DNA from: a virus
DNA length: 64,000 bases
Direction: 5' to 3' (one strand)
Virus record (IMG/VR): IMGVR_UViG_3300008050_000001
Span: 1-64,000 of that record
The position numbers and the translations under genes are program-made. The notes beneath the pieces were generated by a model that saw nothing but the letters and a program-made list of their open reading frames with translations, ran no database searches and was not told where the DNA came from. Positions 50,315 through 57,673 of this stretch are shown in pieces. Numbering within the stretch: the first letter of the stretch is position 1; every line of letters starts with the position of its first letter.

Positions 50315-51141
50315 CTTACTACCTCGTCGTCATTCTCATCTGAATCAGGGTCTATCTCTGCCTCGTTCTCAAAATGCCTTTGGAAGGCGGTAGGCATAAA
50401 CCTCTTGCCCTCATCTTCCTCCATAATCTTAGCAATCTCTTCTTCGATATACGGCTCTGCATCTTCGCCCTTTGGCCTGTGCCTTGCTCGCCCACCCATT
50501 GGGCCTAGGTTTTCGTGTAGGAAGGCAAGGAACTGCTCGCATTCCTTTGGTATGTGTTCCTCATCAATAGCAACGAACCCGCGAGCATCCAATATGAATC
50601 CGCTTATCCCTGCTTTTGCGAAGTTCTGTAGAGTTAGTTGCGAACAGGCTAACTTTGTTTCAAACGCAATATCAAGTGCTGTTTGTTTGTCGTATGTCTT
50701 TGGTTCGCCTTCTACGATTTGAGCAACCATAGGTCGTATTAGCAACTCTTCGTCAGGTATGCTCTCTCCAGTATGTGATGTTATGACTGCATTTTCATAT
50801 AGTCGTGTGGAGTAGTGCATGATGAAGGATTCAGGATATACATTGTCCTCGTTGCGTATCATTTCGTATGCCCTATCAATTAGCAAGTGAACCTGCCTAA
50901 TTTGGGTCATGCTTAGTGCGTCTGCTATTGCCGAATGTAAAACATTAGGTTCATTTCTGTTAGTCTTCATAATGAACAAACCATCTACAGGGTCTAATGG
51001 TAAACCAATGTGATGTAATGTCTGCATTAGTTGAACCAAATACCCATAGGCTGTGCGCTTGTCCTTCATGCCGTCGTCGTATGACGATACCAGTTCATCA
51101 ATCCATTCCTTTAGCAATTCTAATTCCTTTGGTCTTTCCAT
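50308..51141 (-). CDS. Hypothetical protein
   Basis: 277 aa from ATG at 51141 after GGGGGAATAAAT. Mainly helical (YLVQLMQTLHHIGLPLDPVDG, RQVHLLIDRAYEMIRNE) with an acidic C-terminal end (DEDEGK..DPDSDENDDE). No metal motif. It follows a second unknown gene and precedes the HNH gene. No family recognised. Confidence 0.6.
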   Translation of the reverse strand: MERPKELELLKEWIDELVSSYDDGMKDKRTAYGYLVQLMQTLHHIGLPLDPVDGLFIMKTNRNEPNVLHSAIADALSMTQIRQVHLLIDRAYEMIRNEDNVYPESFIMHYSTRLYENAVITSHTGESIPDEELLIRPMVAQIVEGEPKTYDKQTALDIAFETKLACSQLTLQNFAKAGISGFILDARGFVAIDEEHIPKECEQFLAFLHENLGPMGGRARHRPKGEDAEPYIEEEIAKIMEEDEGKRFMPTAFQRHFENEAEIDPDSDENDDEVVRW

Positions 51142-51143
51142 AT

Positions 51144-51869
51144 TTATTCCCCCAACCACTCCATCATATCATCTGACCCTAATATAGAGGCCATAATCCT
51201 CTCTAAAGCCTTGATTGGGATATGCTTTGCTATTTCCATCATCTCTTTCATTTCGGGTTCAAAGTCTTGCCCTCTCACGCTTGCTATTACCCCTCGTTCT
51301 ATCAAACCGCGAAGTGCCTCTGTGTTATGGCCTTCGGCCTCTAATTGAATCATAATTGGGTTATCATTGACTTCCAAATTAGCAATGACCTCGGTAGCAT
51401 TGAGGAAGAACGGGCGATAATCCTTAGCCGGTATGAACTCTGTTCTTTCGTCATCCTTTGGTATATATCTGCAAATGAGAACTACTCTACCACGAACAAA
51501 ATGTTCCTTTAGCAACTCCTTCTCCTTATCTTGATTCCAATGTAGAAGAAAACAACCTAAGTTGTTGTTGTAAGGTGTTCGGAAGTCATCTTGATTGCTA
51601 AGATTGTATAGGGTTCCACACACCTCTAATCTCGAACCATCCATAGGATGGGGGAATGTTTTGGTGTTGTGAGCATCTGTGCTTGCTATCTGTGCTTCGC
51701 CTGTGTGGAAGTTGCATAGCATCTTCTCTATGGCCCAATACTCGTCAGGGTATGTATGTTGTAGATGTTCGGTCCAGTCCGTATCTAACGGGTCTTCCGC
51801 CCATAAGCCATCTATAGGAACAGGCTCAGTCTTCTCTGTGGATAACACCCATGCAGTCAGGTTTTCCAT
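51144..51869 (-). CDS. Hypothetical protein
   Basis: 241 aa, acidic, with Trp-rich N-terminus and mixed alpha/beta centre (RLEVCGTLYNLSNQDD, HFVRGRVVLICRYIPKDDE), then a helical C-terminus. No motif recognised. It abuts its neighbours and is probably co-translated. Confidence 0.6.
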   Translation of the reverse strand: MENLTAWVLSTEKTEPVPIDGLWAEDPLDTDWTEHLQHTYPDEYWAIEKMLCNFHTGEAQIASTDAHNTKTFPHPMDGSRLEVCGTLYNLSNQDDFRTPYNNNLGCFLLHWNQDKEKELLKEHFVRGRVVLICRYIPKDDERTEFIPAKDYRPFFLNATEVIANLEVNDNPIMIQLEAEGHNTEALRGLIERGVIASVRGQDFEPEMKEMMEIAKHIPIKALERIMASILGSDDMMEWLGE

Positions 51870-52172
51870 TCACTCAGCCCCCTCTTCCAACATATCTCGG
51901 ATTACCTTTCTTGATTCCTCAGGAATGGAGTTCACTATCCTATCCATTATCTCATCAATTCCGGTTCCTAGTTCTCCGAACTCCTTGCTAACTTCCCCCA
52001 TCGGTTGAAGTCCATCTCGTAATACTGCAAGGGCCTGTAGTGTTCTTACCAATGCTACGGTCAACTCGGCGCAATCGTTTATCAACGACTTCACTAATGC
52101 AAGCGTCGCATCGGGGCTAAGTCCTTTCGCTTTCTCTAATATCTCGTTTAGTATTCTCTCTTCATCATTCAT
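51870..52172 (-). CDS. Helical hypothetical protein
   Basis: 100 aa, almost entirely helical with heptad-like Leu spacing (LALVKSLINDCAELTVALVRTL). Ends one base before the gene at 51144-51869. Could form a coiled-coil oligomer. No family recognised. Confidence 0.6.
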   Translation of the reverse strand: MNDEERILNEILEKAKGLSPDATLALVKSLINDCAELTVALVRTLQALAVLRDGLQPMGEVSKEFGELGTGIDEIMDRIVNSIPEESRKVIRDMLEEGAE

Positions 52173-52249
52173 TCAATCACCGCTTCATCAACTACTAGGG
52201 CCACGACCTCTTTAAGCCCATCGGTAAATCTCTCGTAGGAGCGCATCAT
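52169..52249 (-). CDS. 26-aa microprotein
   Basis: ATGATG start overlaps the upstream stop (ATGA), and its stop overlaps the next gene's ATG region. Sequence MRSYERFTDGLKEVVALVV then acidic end; one amphipathic helix. The precise fit between two genes supports it, but 26 codons can occur by chance. Confidence 0.35.
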   Translation of the reverse strand: MMRSYERFTDGLKEVVALVVDEAVIE

Positions 52250-52629
52250 TCAAGCCTCCTGTCTGCATACCTATTGCCTTGCCGCCCGACTACCTCATTA
52301 AACCAATCGAACAGGCTTGTTCCGTAGAGGGCCGGCGCGACTCCTGAGCAGTCGGATAGCACCCAATTATCATCCTCTCTAAGGGGTGTAAAGCAATATC
52401 CATCTGCTACTTCTTCCTTGTTTATGGTGAACGGGAGGCGGATTTGGTAAACAATCTCCAAGTTGGAACCCCAAGGTTTGGTATATGCGAATAGCGTTTG
52501 ACGCTGTAGTGAGAGTCGCGTCAATGCTCCTATCATTCCCATCCTGTCTATCTCCGCGATTGCGCGGAGTATCGTTTGCTTGCCTTCTGTCCTTCCAATT
52601 TCTATTGTGTGTCTGCTTGTTGCTTTCAT
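52246..52629 (-). CDS. Hypothetical protein
   Basis: 127 aa. Beta-rich (TIEIGRTEGKQTILRAI, LEIVYQIRLPFTIN), ending in a basic region. Tightly packed: ATG overlaps the preceding microgene stop. No family recognised. Confidence 0.55.
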   Translation of the reverse strand: MKATSRHTIEIGRTEGKQTILRAIAEIDRMGMIGALTRLSLQRQTLFAYTKPWGSNLEIVYQIRLPFTINKEEVADGYCFTPLREDDNWVLSDCSGVAPALYGTSLFDWFNEVVGRQGNRYADRRLE

Positions 52630-52706
52630 TCCTTAACCTCCTTACAAGAGTAAATTGCACAATAACCGATTGATTGTTTGCACTTAGGGCAAATAGCAAC
52701 GGTCAT
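52626..52706 (-). CDS. 26-aa zinc-binding microprotein
   Basis: ATG overlaps the wHTH stop (ATGA) and its TGA overlaps the next ATG. Four Cys: CPKC near the start, then C-x4-C (GYCAIYSCK). The perfect slotting between genes and Cys layout argue for a real product. Confidence 0.5.
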   Translation of the reverse strand: MTVAICPKCKQSIGYCAIYSCKEVKE

Positions 52707-53083
52707 TGTTCCCCCAACTCCTTTTCTATTGCTTCCCTTAGGAAGGAGGGGTATTTGGTGAGTGGTGATTTAGCAAGAATCGCTTTGTTTACCACTTCCT
52801 CTATCGGGCGAGCCGCCCATACTCTGTGTTTGTTCGTATCTTTGTCGTTGCTAACACACTCAAACAGAATGCTACGACGCATAATGTTCCCTAATGTGCT
52901 TGCATTCGGTAGGTTCCCTGCACCTACCTTTGCCCTTACATACGGCTTCTTCCCATCCGTAGTATACCCACCTTTGAATGCCGTCTTATACCAATCAATT
53001 ATTTGGATAGCAGTTGCTTCTTTACCGCCGCTTAACCAATCGTAGATTCGCGTTTGTAGCAACCTATGTCTGCCTCTGCTCAT
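52703..53083 (-). CDS. Winged-helix protein, paralogue of 46674-47039
   Basis: 126 aa. Helices and recognition helix (ATAIQIIDWYKTAF, NASTLGNIMRRSILFE) with a long wing. The tail ARPIEEVVNKAILAKSPLTKYP..LREAI aligns with the end of the 46674-47039 protein. Probably duplicated viral regulators that bind related sites. Confidence 0.7.
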   Translation of the reverse strand: MSRGRHRLLQTRIYDWLSGGKEATAIQIIDWYKTAFKGGYTTDGKKPYVRAKVGAGNLPNASTLGNIMRRSILFECVSNDKDTNKHRVWAARPIEEVVNKAILAKSPLTKYPSFLREAIEKELGEQ

Positions 53084-53226
53084 TCCAATCCCACCTGTGT
53101 TCGTATTGCATCAAAAGCCGCCCATTTTGTTATGTGACCATTCTCATATCTCATTATGATAGTTCTAATTCTGTTGAGTCTATCATCAGGATTACTATAT
53201 GTGTAATCATTCACTTCGTCACTCAT
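53080..53226 (-). CDS. 48-aa hypothetical protein
   Basis: ATG at 53226 follows AAGGAGGG at good spacing; an ATG at 53232 is too close. Helical, Arg/Asp-rich (PDDRLNRIRTIIMRYENG). TGA overlaps the next ATG. No family recognised. Confidence 0.55.
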   Translation of the reverse strand: MSDEVNDYTYSNPDDRLNRIRTIIMRYENGHITKWAAFDAIRTQVGLE

Positions 53227-53386
53227 TTTCATCTCCCTCCTTATCGGTCCTTGTGAATGCTAATTCTATCTTCCCATCTCGATATTCTATATCGACATTT
53301 AATTTCTGATGGGGGGCTGTCCTTGCTAACTCTGCGTCTATCTCCTTTCGTATCAACTTCATTACGCTCTTTGGTAATCCCTTCAT
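53219..53386 (-). CDS. 55-aa hypothetical protein
   Basis: ATG overlaps the upstream stop (ATGA). MKGLPKSVMKLIRKEIDA then beta hairpin (KLNVDIEYRDGKIELAF) and acidic tail: a small alpha-beta fold. Its composition is far more protein-like than the competing frame starting at 53390. Confidence 0.6.
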   Translation of the reverse strand: MKGLPKSVMKLIRKEIDAELARTAPHQKLNVDIEYRDGKIELAFTRTDKEGDENE

Positions 53387-53682
53387 TCATCTTCCCCCTC
53401 GATTTTATCTGCATCTGTGTTCCTCATCCACTTAGCAACCCATGTGGTTTTCGTCACAGACACTTCCCTGTGTGTGTCTTCGTTAAGCCACCTCATCTGT
53501 TGGTTGCTACTATGCTCGTCATAGTGAAAAGAGGATGCTACTTTGAACCCACAATGAGGACATTCGCCCATGATGATGATGTTATCGTTGGCTTCGCCGC
53601 ACCCATCTACATTGCTATAACCCAACCTGCACTCAAAGTCATGTTCACATACAGGACATATCATTGGGTGGCTTGCGGTCAT
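53383..53682 (-). CDS. Zinc-ribbon hypothetical protein
   Basis: 99 aa. CPVCEHDF and CPHCGFK form a ribbon with a loop containing DGCGEAND. Long acidic/aromatic C-terminal part. Could bind nucleic acid. ATGA overlaps on both sides. Confidence 0.6.
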   Translation of the reverse strand: MTASHPMICPVCEHDFECRLGYSNVDGCGEANDNIIIMGECPHCGFKVASSFHYDEHSSNQQMRWLNEDTHREVSVTKTTWVAKWMRNTDADKIEGEDE

Positions 53683-53921
53683 TCCTCTTCACCCCTTGGT
53701 AATCGGCTATATTCCATTTGGTAAAACATACCTTCTTCATCTCCTTCTAAAATTATTTCTTTTAGCAATTCTTCTGCCCTTGCTTTCAATTCATACGCAA
53801 GACAGGTTTTACACCAATGCGATGTATCATAACACATTTGCCCGCCTACCCAATGTCCTGTTATTTCCTCTTCAGTTGCTTCTGCTTCTCCACAGCCTAA
53901 ACAAACATAGGGCACTCTCAT
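53679..53921 (-). CDS. Zinc-binding hypothetical protein
   Basis: 80 aa. CLGCG then CYDTSHWCKTC, four or five Cys for one zinc site, followed by an acidic helix (ARAEELLKEIILEGDEEG). Part of the overlapping run of small genes. No family recognised. Confidence 0.6.
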   Translation of the reverse strand: MRVPYVCLGCGEAEATEEEITGHWVGGQMCYDTSHWCKTCLAYELKARAEELLKEIILEGDEEGMFYQMEYSRLPRGEEE

Positions 53922-54331
53922 TCCTCTTCACCCCCATGGGGGCATTCGTGGATAGGATGCGTCTTATCCAAATGGGCTTGAATGCTATGTGTTGGTAAAA
54001 CAGTATCACATAGTGTGCAACGAACATCTGTAATCGAGTAGTTAGCAAGGTCGTTATCAGGATGATTCCAAATACCATTCTCTGTGACTGCTACCACATC
54101 TCCTACGATGTGTGCGTCGCATAGACCGATAGCATTTAGCAACAGGTTCGATTCTAAACCTTCGATAAATCGGCCTTCCTCATTAACATAAATCGTGATG
54201 CCCTCCCATTGCACATAGGATTGGGGCAAAGGCTCAATTGGCCCACCTACCGCGCTCTGCATCTCTTCAAGAGATGGGTCTTCGTTCATTGCTATTGCTT
54301 CTCCTTGTGTTGTTATTCTTTCGTATATCAT
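53918..54331 (-). CDS. DUF3846-like protein with C2H2 finger
   Basis: 137 aa; an internal ATG at about 54289 is possible. Residues about 18-85 match DUF3846 (SLEEMQSAVGGPIEPLPQSY, NEEGRFIEGLESNLLLNA, HIVGDVVAV). The C-terminus has CTLCDTVLPTHSIQAHLDKTH, a C2H2-type finger, and CPHGG. DUF3846 is common in mobile elements with unknown role. Combination with a finger is unusual. Confidence 0.75.
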   Translation of the reverse strand: MIYERITTQGEAIAMNEDPSLEEMQSAVGGPIEPLPQSYVQWEGITIYVNEEGRFIEGLESNLLLNAIGLCDAHIVGDVVAVTENGIWNHPDNDLANYSITDVRCTLCDTVLPTHSIQAHLDKTHPIHECPHGGEEE

Positions 54332-54552
54332 ATTACACGCACCTCCTTTGTGTCGTGGTATTCCCCGCCTTCCTGATATTCAGGTAGTGCCTCATGCGCC
54401 TCTGCTGTCGTGTTGCTATCCGTGGAATAGCGACCGTGGGGTGCATCCCAAACCACTTGTTTTGCTATCTTTTCTGCTTCCTCTGCGCTTTCTGCTTCCA
54501 CTAACAATTCGCTAATCAATATCTCACTCACTTTACATACATACTTCGTCAT
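54328..54552 (-). CDS. DpnD/PcfM-like small protein
   Basis: 74 aa. KYVCKVSEILISELLVEAESAEEAEKIA resembles the ferredoxin-like core of DpnD/PcfM C-terminal domains, frequent in phages and plasmids near nucleases. The remainder is acidic. ATGA overlap on both sides. Role unknown. Confidence 0.6.
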   Translation of the reverse strand: MTKYVCKVSEILISELLVEAESAEEAEKIAKQVVWDAPHGRYSTDSNTTAEAHEALPEYQEGGEYHDTKEVRVI

Positions 54553-54941
54553 CTTCTTCCCCCCTTGTAGGCGTTCCTTGTGTGTTCCTCATACCATTTC
54601 CTGTCTGAGTTCGCCTTCTCAATGAATGCTCGGTTGCGACTTATGCAAATGCCGTTATCCTTGCATTGGCTCCATGCCTTACGCCCACAGGTAGGTTCAG
54701 GACAGTCAACTAGGAACTGGAACATAACAAAACCTCTGCTATTGCATATCGAATGATATGCTTCGTTTGCCTCTCTGAAAATAAATCCATTGGCTTTCTC
54801 TTCCTTTCTGCTTTGCTTCTCTATCCTGTTGCTAATTGCCTTCACCTTCGGTGAAGAAGAACGACTCACCTTGGGGCGTTCTTTCTTCTTTCCTCTAATC
54901 GTGGCTATTACTCCTTCAAAATCAAAATCAAATAACTTCAT
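54549..54941 (-). CDS. Hypothetical basic protein
   Basis: 130 aa from ATG at 54941 (ATGA overlap). Lys/Arg/Ser-rich N-terminal half (KKKERPKVSRSSSPKVKA), then CPEPTCGRKAWSQCKDNGICIS: a Cys cluster like phage zinc-binding modules (CPxxxCxxxxxxxC). Function unknown. Confidence 0.6.
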   Translation of the reverse strand: MKLFDFDFEGVIATIRGKKKERPKVSRSSSPKVKAISNRIEKQSRKEEKANGFIFREANEAYHSICNSRGFVMFQFLVDCPEPTCGRKAWSQCKDNGICISRNRAFIEKANSDRKWYEEHTRNAYKGGRR

Positions 54942-55282
54942 TCTTCCTCTTCCTCCTTGTGTATGTTCACCCACAAACACTCAACTCCGTTGCTAATCAC
55001 GGCGTTTGGTGATTCGTGAGCGAGATGGAAAATATACGACCCGTCGGACCTTATCGCCCAATCAAGGACAGGCACATGAATGCCCCCATGTTCCTTAGGT
55101 AGTCTGACCGTATCTACGGCGTGTGGGCCAACATACACATCTTCGAGAATGAAGACCGCTCCTAAGGCAGGTTCCCATCTGCCTGTATCTACAATTGTAA
55201 GTCCATGTTCATTGAGAAATGCATCGAACTTTTCTTCTGCGTCTGCTTGTCTTTTTCTTTTCTCATCCAACCCAACAGTCAT
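54938..55282 (-). CDS. Hypothetical protein
   Basis: 114 aa. Charged helical N-terminus (DEKRKRQADAEEKFDAFL), beta-rich middle, and a Glu-rich end. ATGA overlaps. No family recognised. Confidence 0.6.
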   Translation of the reverse strand: MTVGLDEKRKRQADAEEKFDAFLNEHGLTIVDTGRWEPALGAVFILEDVYVGPHAVDTVRLPKEHGGIHVPVLDWAIRSDGSYIFHLAHESPNAVISNGVECLWVNIHKEEEEE

Positions 55283-55740
55283 TCCTCTTCACCACCTGCA
55301 TACGCATTCCTAAAGGCTTCAAGCCTTGATGCTACCACATCGACATTACATGGGTCACAACACCTTCCATTGCTAAGTGGTTGAGCATTATGGCCGTAGC
55401 CATGGTAGCCTCTCCCGCAAAGCGAGCATATCTGCTCATCCTCGGTTGCCCTACGCCTACCTGAGATTGCTAAATCGTCTTCGTTGATTCTCCAAACATT
55501 TGAGATTGAATCCAACTCTGTTGTATCGAAATAACCCGCTTCATCATAAAGCCCCTGCACATAGCCGAAGGCCATGCCGTCTTCTAGCAACTCTGTTGCG
55601 AACCAATACCAACCGGTCATTGATTCCCAACCCGCTAATACGGGTATAGGGTCGGGAAGGTGAGGGTCGGGGTCAGCGGAACCCTCACGCATAGGTAGCA
55701 CAAACAGACGGCCATTGATGGTGTCGAGCCGAAACGACAT
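55279..55740 (-). CDS. DUF2958-like protein with zinc site
   Basis: 153 aa from ATG at 55740. Residues about 1-100 match DUF2958 (WYWFATELLEDGMAFGYVQG, AGYFDTTELDSI). C-terminal CSLCGRGYHGYG and CCDPCN add a zinc ribbon. DUF2958 proteins are common in conjugative plasmids and phages with undefined role. Ends in ATGA overlap with the next gene. Confidence 0.75.
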   Translation of the reverse strand: MSFRLDTINGRLFVLPMREGSADPDPHLPDPIPVLAGWESMTGWYWFATELLEDGMAFGYVQGLYDEAGYFDTTELDSISNVWRINEDDLAISGRRRATEDEQICSLCGRGYHGYGHNAQPLSNGRCCDPCNVDVVASRLEAFRNAYAGGEEE

Positions 55741-55742
55741 AA

Positions 55743-56207
55743 TTAGCAACCCCCCGCTCTGTCTGCTTCTGTGTGATTGTATGCCTGCCTCGCAAAGACC
55801 TCAGCAATTGTTTGTAGCCACTCATCTCTGCCTGATGCGGTCAAGTCGTTTGTGTGCTTGTAGCCCTGCAAGTCAATGAATACGCACCAAAGGTAGTGGT
55901 CAAGACCACCGTCGGGATTTTCGCAAGCCGAGCCAACTGCCCTTGCTATTTCTGAATCTCTGTTCTCTGCGTTGCCTGTCGAAGACACATTAACCCATGA
56001 CCTGAAACCTTCGGTCCATGCCTCTTGTAGGAACATCAAACCCGCAGGGGCTGTTGCTTCCTCTTTCTGTAGGTTTACAGAAACAAGCGTAGGGCCGGCC
56101 ACAAGGCCCTTCCTGACCTCGCCCATGAGAACATCTCCGAACTCATCTATCATAGGTGGAGCATCCATCTTATCGACCTTGAGATAACTCTCGCCGTTGT
56201 GTTGCAT
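55743..56207 (-). CDS. Hypothetical protein
   Basis: 154 aa from ATG at 56207. Mixed alpha/beta, one pair of Cys at the centre (ACENPDGGLDHYLWC). Trp-rich helix (EAWTEGFRSWVNVSS). The stop codon lies in GGGGGTTGCTAA. No family recognised. Confidence 0.55.
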   Translation of the reverse strand: MQHNGESYLKVDKMDAPPMIDEFGDVLMGEVRKGLVAGPTLVSVNLQKEEATAPAGLMFLQEAWTEGFRSWVNVSSTGNAENRDSEIARAVGSACENPDGGLDHYLWCVFIDLQGYKHTNDLTASGRDEWLQTIAEVFARQAYNHTEADRAGGC

Positions 56208-56209
56208 AC

Positions 56210-56560
56210 TCAAACACCCCCCACAGCGCAATCGAAGTCGTCTATGTAGTCGCCAATGCGAGTTCGCCAGTTGCTAACTTCCACAGCGTCGGGTTCATCT
56301 GCTGAAACCGCGTCAAAGTAGCCTTCTAAGGCCCATAGCAAGTCATTTCCAACCCTCGCCATTCTATTTGCTCTGCTAATTGCCGCATCTCTTTGGAGAA
56401 GTAGGCCCTCGTAATCCCTTGCTCGTTGCCTTCGTAATTTGCGAGCCTCCTTCCGCTCTTGCCTAAATGCGGGGTCGGGAGGGGAGCGAGCATCAATCTC
56501 GCTACCCAATTCGTCTATCGTTTTTCCATCAATCGTAATATCCATCATGTCGTCGGTCAT
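56210..56560 (-). CDS. Hypothetical protein, first gene of accessory operon
   Basis: 116 aa. Acidic start, Arg-rich helical middle (FRQERKEARKLRRQRARDYEGLL), acidic C-terminal helices. It is the promoter-proximal gene of the run down to 48214. TTAAATA (minus strand, 56598-56592) lies about 35 bases upstream as TATA box. Confidence 0.6.
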   Translation of the reverse strand: MTDDMMDITIDGKTIDELGSEIDARSPPDPAFRQERKEARKLRRQRARDYEGLLLQRDAAISRANRMARVGNDLLWALEGYFDAVSADEPDAVEVSNWRTRIGDYIDDFDCAVGGV

Positions 56561-56591
56561 GTTCGGTTCAATCGGTCCGTGGTCGGTGTCC

Positions 56592-56598
56592 TATTTAA
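56592..56598 (-). promoter_or_regulatory. TATA-like box for the accessory operon
   Basis: Minus-strand TTAAATA, about 32-38 bases before the ATG at 56560, placing the transcript start some 8 bases upstream of the ATG. Confidence 0.5.
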
Positions 56599-56949
56599 GT
56601 CCATGGTTCAAAATCGGCCAACTCACCTGCTTACAGGCGGTTGCCTGACTTGCTCATCTGCCGGTGTGATGTGGCTATGCGGTTGCCTATGTGTAGGTGA
56701 GCGTAGGTGTATAGGCGAAGGTGTCTGCTTAGGTCTGACTAAGCCCGTTGCTATGTGTAGAGGGTGTATCTTGTATCTCAATACAAAGTGATGAGATACG
56801 AAGATTGGATATGTATGCTTAGGTTTACGCCAGTAAATAGCGAGAGCCGGCCCAAAGGTCGTTGTGTTTGTTCGCATGATTGCGAGAGTTGGTTGATTCT
56901 CCCCTACTTGGTGGAATCTTGGCGACAGGGCCATTAGCGGTTGCTAATT

Positions 56950-56984
56950 CCACTATGAATAGAAGTTCCTTCTATACATAGTGG
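56950..56984. repeat. Inverted repeat with TTC triloop
   Basis: Arms of 16 (CCACTATG, one mismatch, ATAGAAG) around TTC. Read on the minus strand the loop is GAA. Confidence 0.7.
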
Positions 56985-56995
56985 GTATGGTTTCT

Positions 56996-57050
56996 TACTT
57001 GGCCGCTTGGTATACTTGGTCGCTTGCACTTGGTATACTTGGTCGCTTGG
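56996..57050. repeat. Three iteron-like direct repeats
   Basis: TACTTGG(C/T)CGCTTG occurs at 56996-57009, 57013-57026 and 57036-57049; a perfect 21-nt duplication covers 57006-57026 and 57029-57049. Confidence 0.7.
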
Positions 57051-57259
57051 TTAGCGCACACGCGCAAACCCTTAATTTATCAAAAATAAATTAGGACTTT
57101 TCCCACGCTTTTTCGCAAGTTCTGATTGTGATATAGTCTTCTCACCGGCTTTGCATTAACCTCGGTTTCAAAGGTTCTTGCTAGCCGGTGCTAGACCGCA
57201 GAGCCGGACATGGGCTTAGTCCACTAAGAGGGTGGCCTAATCCCCCTCTAACGCGCACG

Positions 57260-57284
57260 GAATAGGTATCGAAGATACCTATTC
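57260..57284. repeat. Perfect 11-bp inverted repeat with GAA triloop
   Basis: GAATAGGTATC - GAA - GATACCTATTC. The longest perfect stem in the region, located between the iterons and the gene end at 57398. Confidence 0.75.
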
Positions 57285-57342
57285 GTTGCTAACTGACCTT
57301 GCTTTCGCTAGGGTTCGATTTGAAATGGTTGAATCCACCAAA

Positions 57343-57366
57343 CCGAGAGGGCTTTAGCCCCCTCGG
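57343..57366 (-). terminator. Hairpin downstream of the AAA/VWA operon
   Basis: CCGAGAGGGCT-TT-AGCCCCCTCGG: 11-bp arms with one mismatch, 31 bases after the stop of the minus-strand gene at 57398. No long T tract follows, so termination is tentative; it may instead protect the transcript end. Confidence 0.4.
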
Positions 57367-57397
57367 AATGGCTTACGAATGCCGATTTTGGCCTGAA

Positions 57398-57673
57398 TCA
57401 GGACTCATCCTGAGATAGCAAGTCTACGACTTGGTTTGTGATTGCTTGCATATCCTCATCGGTGATTTCTTCACCACGGTGCATGGCTTCTATCATAGCA
57501 AACGATTCTTCGGTTAGAGCCTGAGAAGGCTCATCCTCAAGACCTTCGTTCTTGTAAAGGCTGTAAAGTAGCACTTTAGCAACGAACTCCCTTGACTCGA
57601 CCTTAGGGTCGAGGATTTGCGAGATTAAGTCAGCAATCATAGCAGTTGGATATGTAATATCATCTTGTAGCAT
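57398..57673 (-). CDS. Small acidic protein of the AAA/VWA operon
   Basis: 91 aa from ATG at 57673, overlapping the VWA-like gene stop (TGATG). Helical and acidic (ADLISQILDPKVESREFVAK, GEEITDEDMQAITNQVVDLL). Translation coupling suggests it works with the upstream ATPase and VWA-like proteins, perhaps as adaptor. No family recognised. Confidence 0.6.
   Translation of the reverse strand: MLQDDITYPTAMIADLISQILDPKVESREFVAKVLLYSLYKNEGLEDEPSQALTEESFAMIEAMHRGEEITDEDMQAITNQVVDLLSQDES

Larger units (their letters stand above)
56561..57397. other. Non-coding control region, candidate replication origin
   Basis: 837 bp with no convincing gene. It holds three iteron-like repeats (56996-57050), an AT-rich palindrome TAATTTAT-CAAAA-ATAAATTA (57073-57093), hairpins at 56950-56984, 57260-57284 and 57343-57366, an 8-bp inverted pair CACCGGCT/AGCCGGTG (57143-57150, 57183-57190), and GTATCTCA/TGAGATAC (56773-56799). 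Iterons next to AT-rich DNA are typical of origins; this is inference. Confidence 0.5.

Noticed and set aside
53244-53390. 49-aa frame starting at ATG 53390
   Set aside because: The overlapping frame from ATG 53386 gives a more protein-like product with exact ATGA coupling.
56623-56934. 103-aa minus-strand frame, His/Pro-rich
   Set aside because: Low-complexity composition unlike neighbouring genes and located in the iteron/hairpin control region.
57006-57049. Direct repeats considered as a CRISPR array
   Set aside because: Only two perfect 21-nt units separated by two bases; spacing fits iterons, not spacers.
57143-57190. tRNA-like arrangement around CACCGGCT/AGCCGGTG with GGTTTCAAAGGTT
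   Set aside because: No proper T-arm consensus, anticodon arm or acceptor geometry on either strand; treated as a simple inverted repeat.
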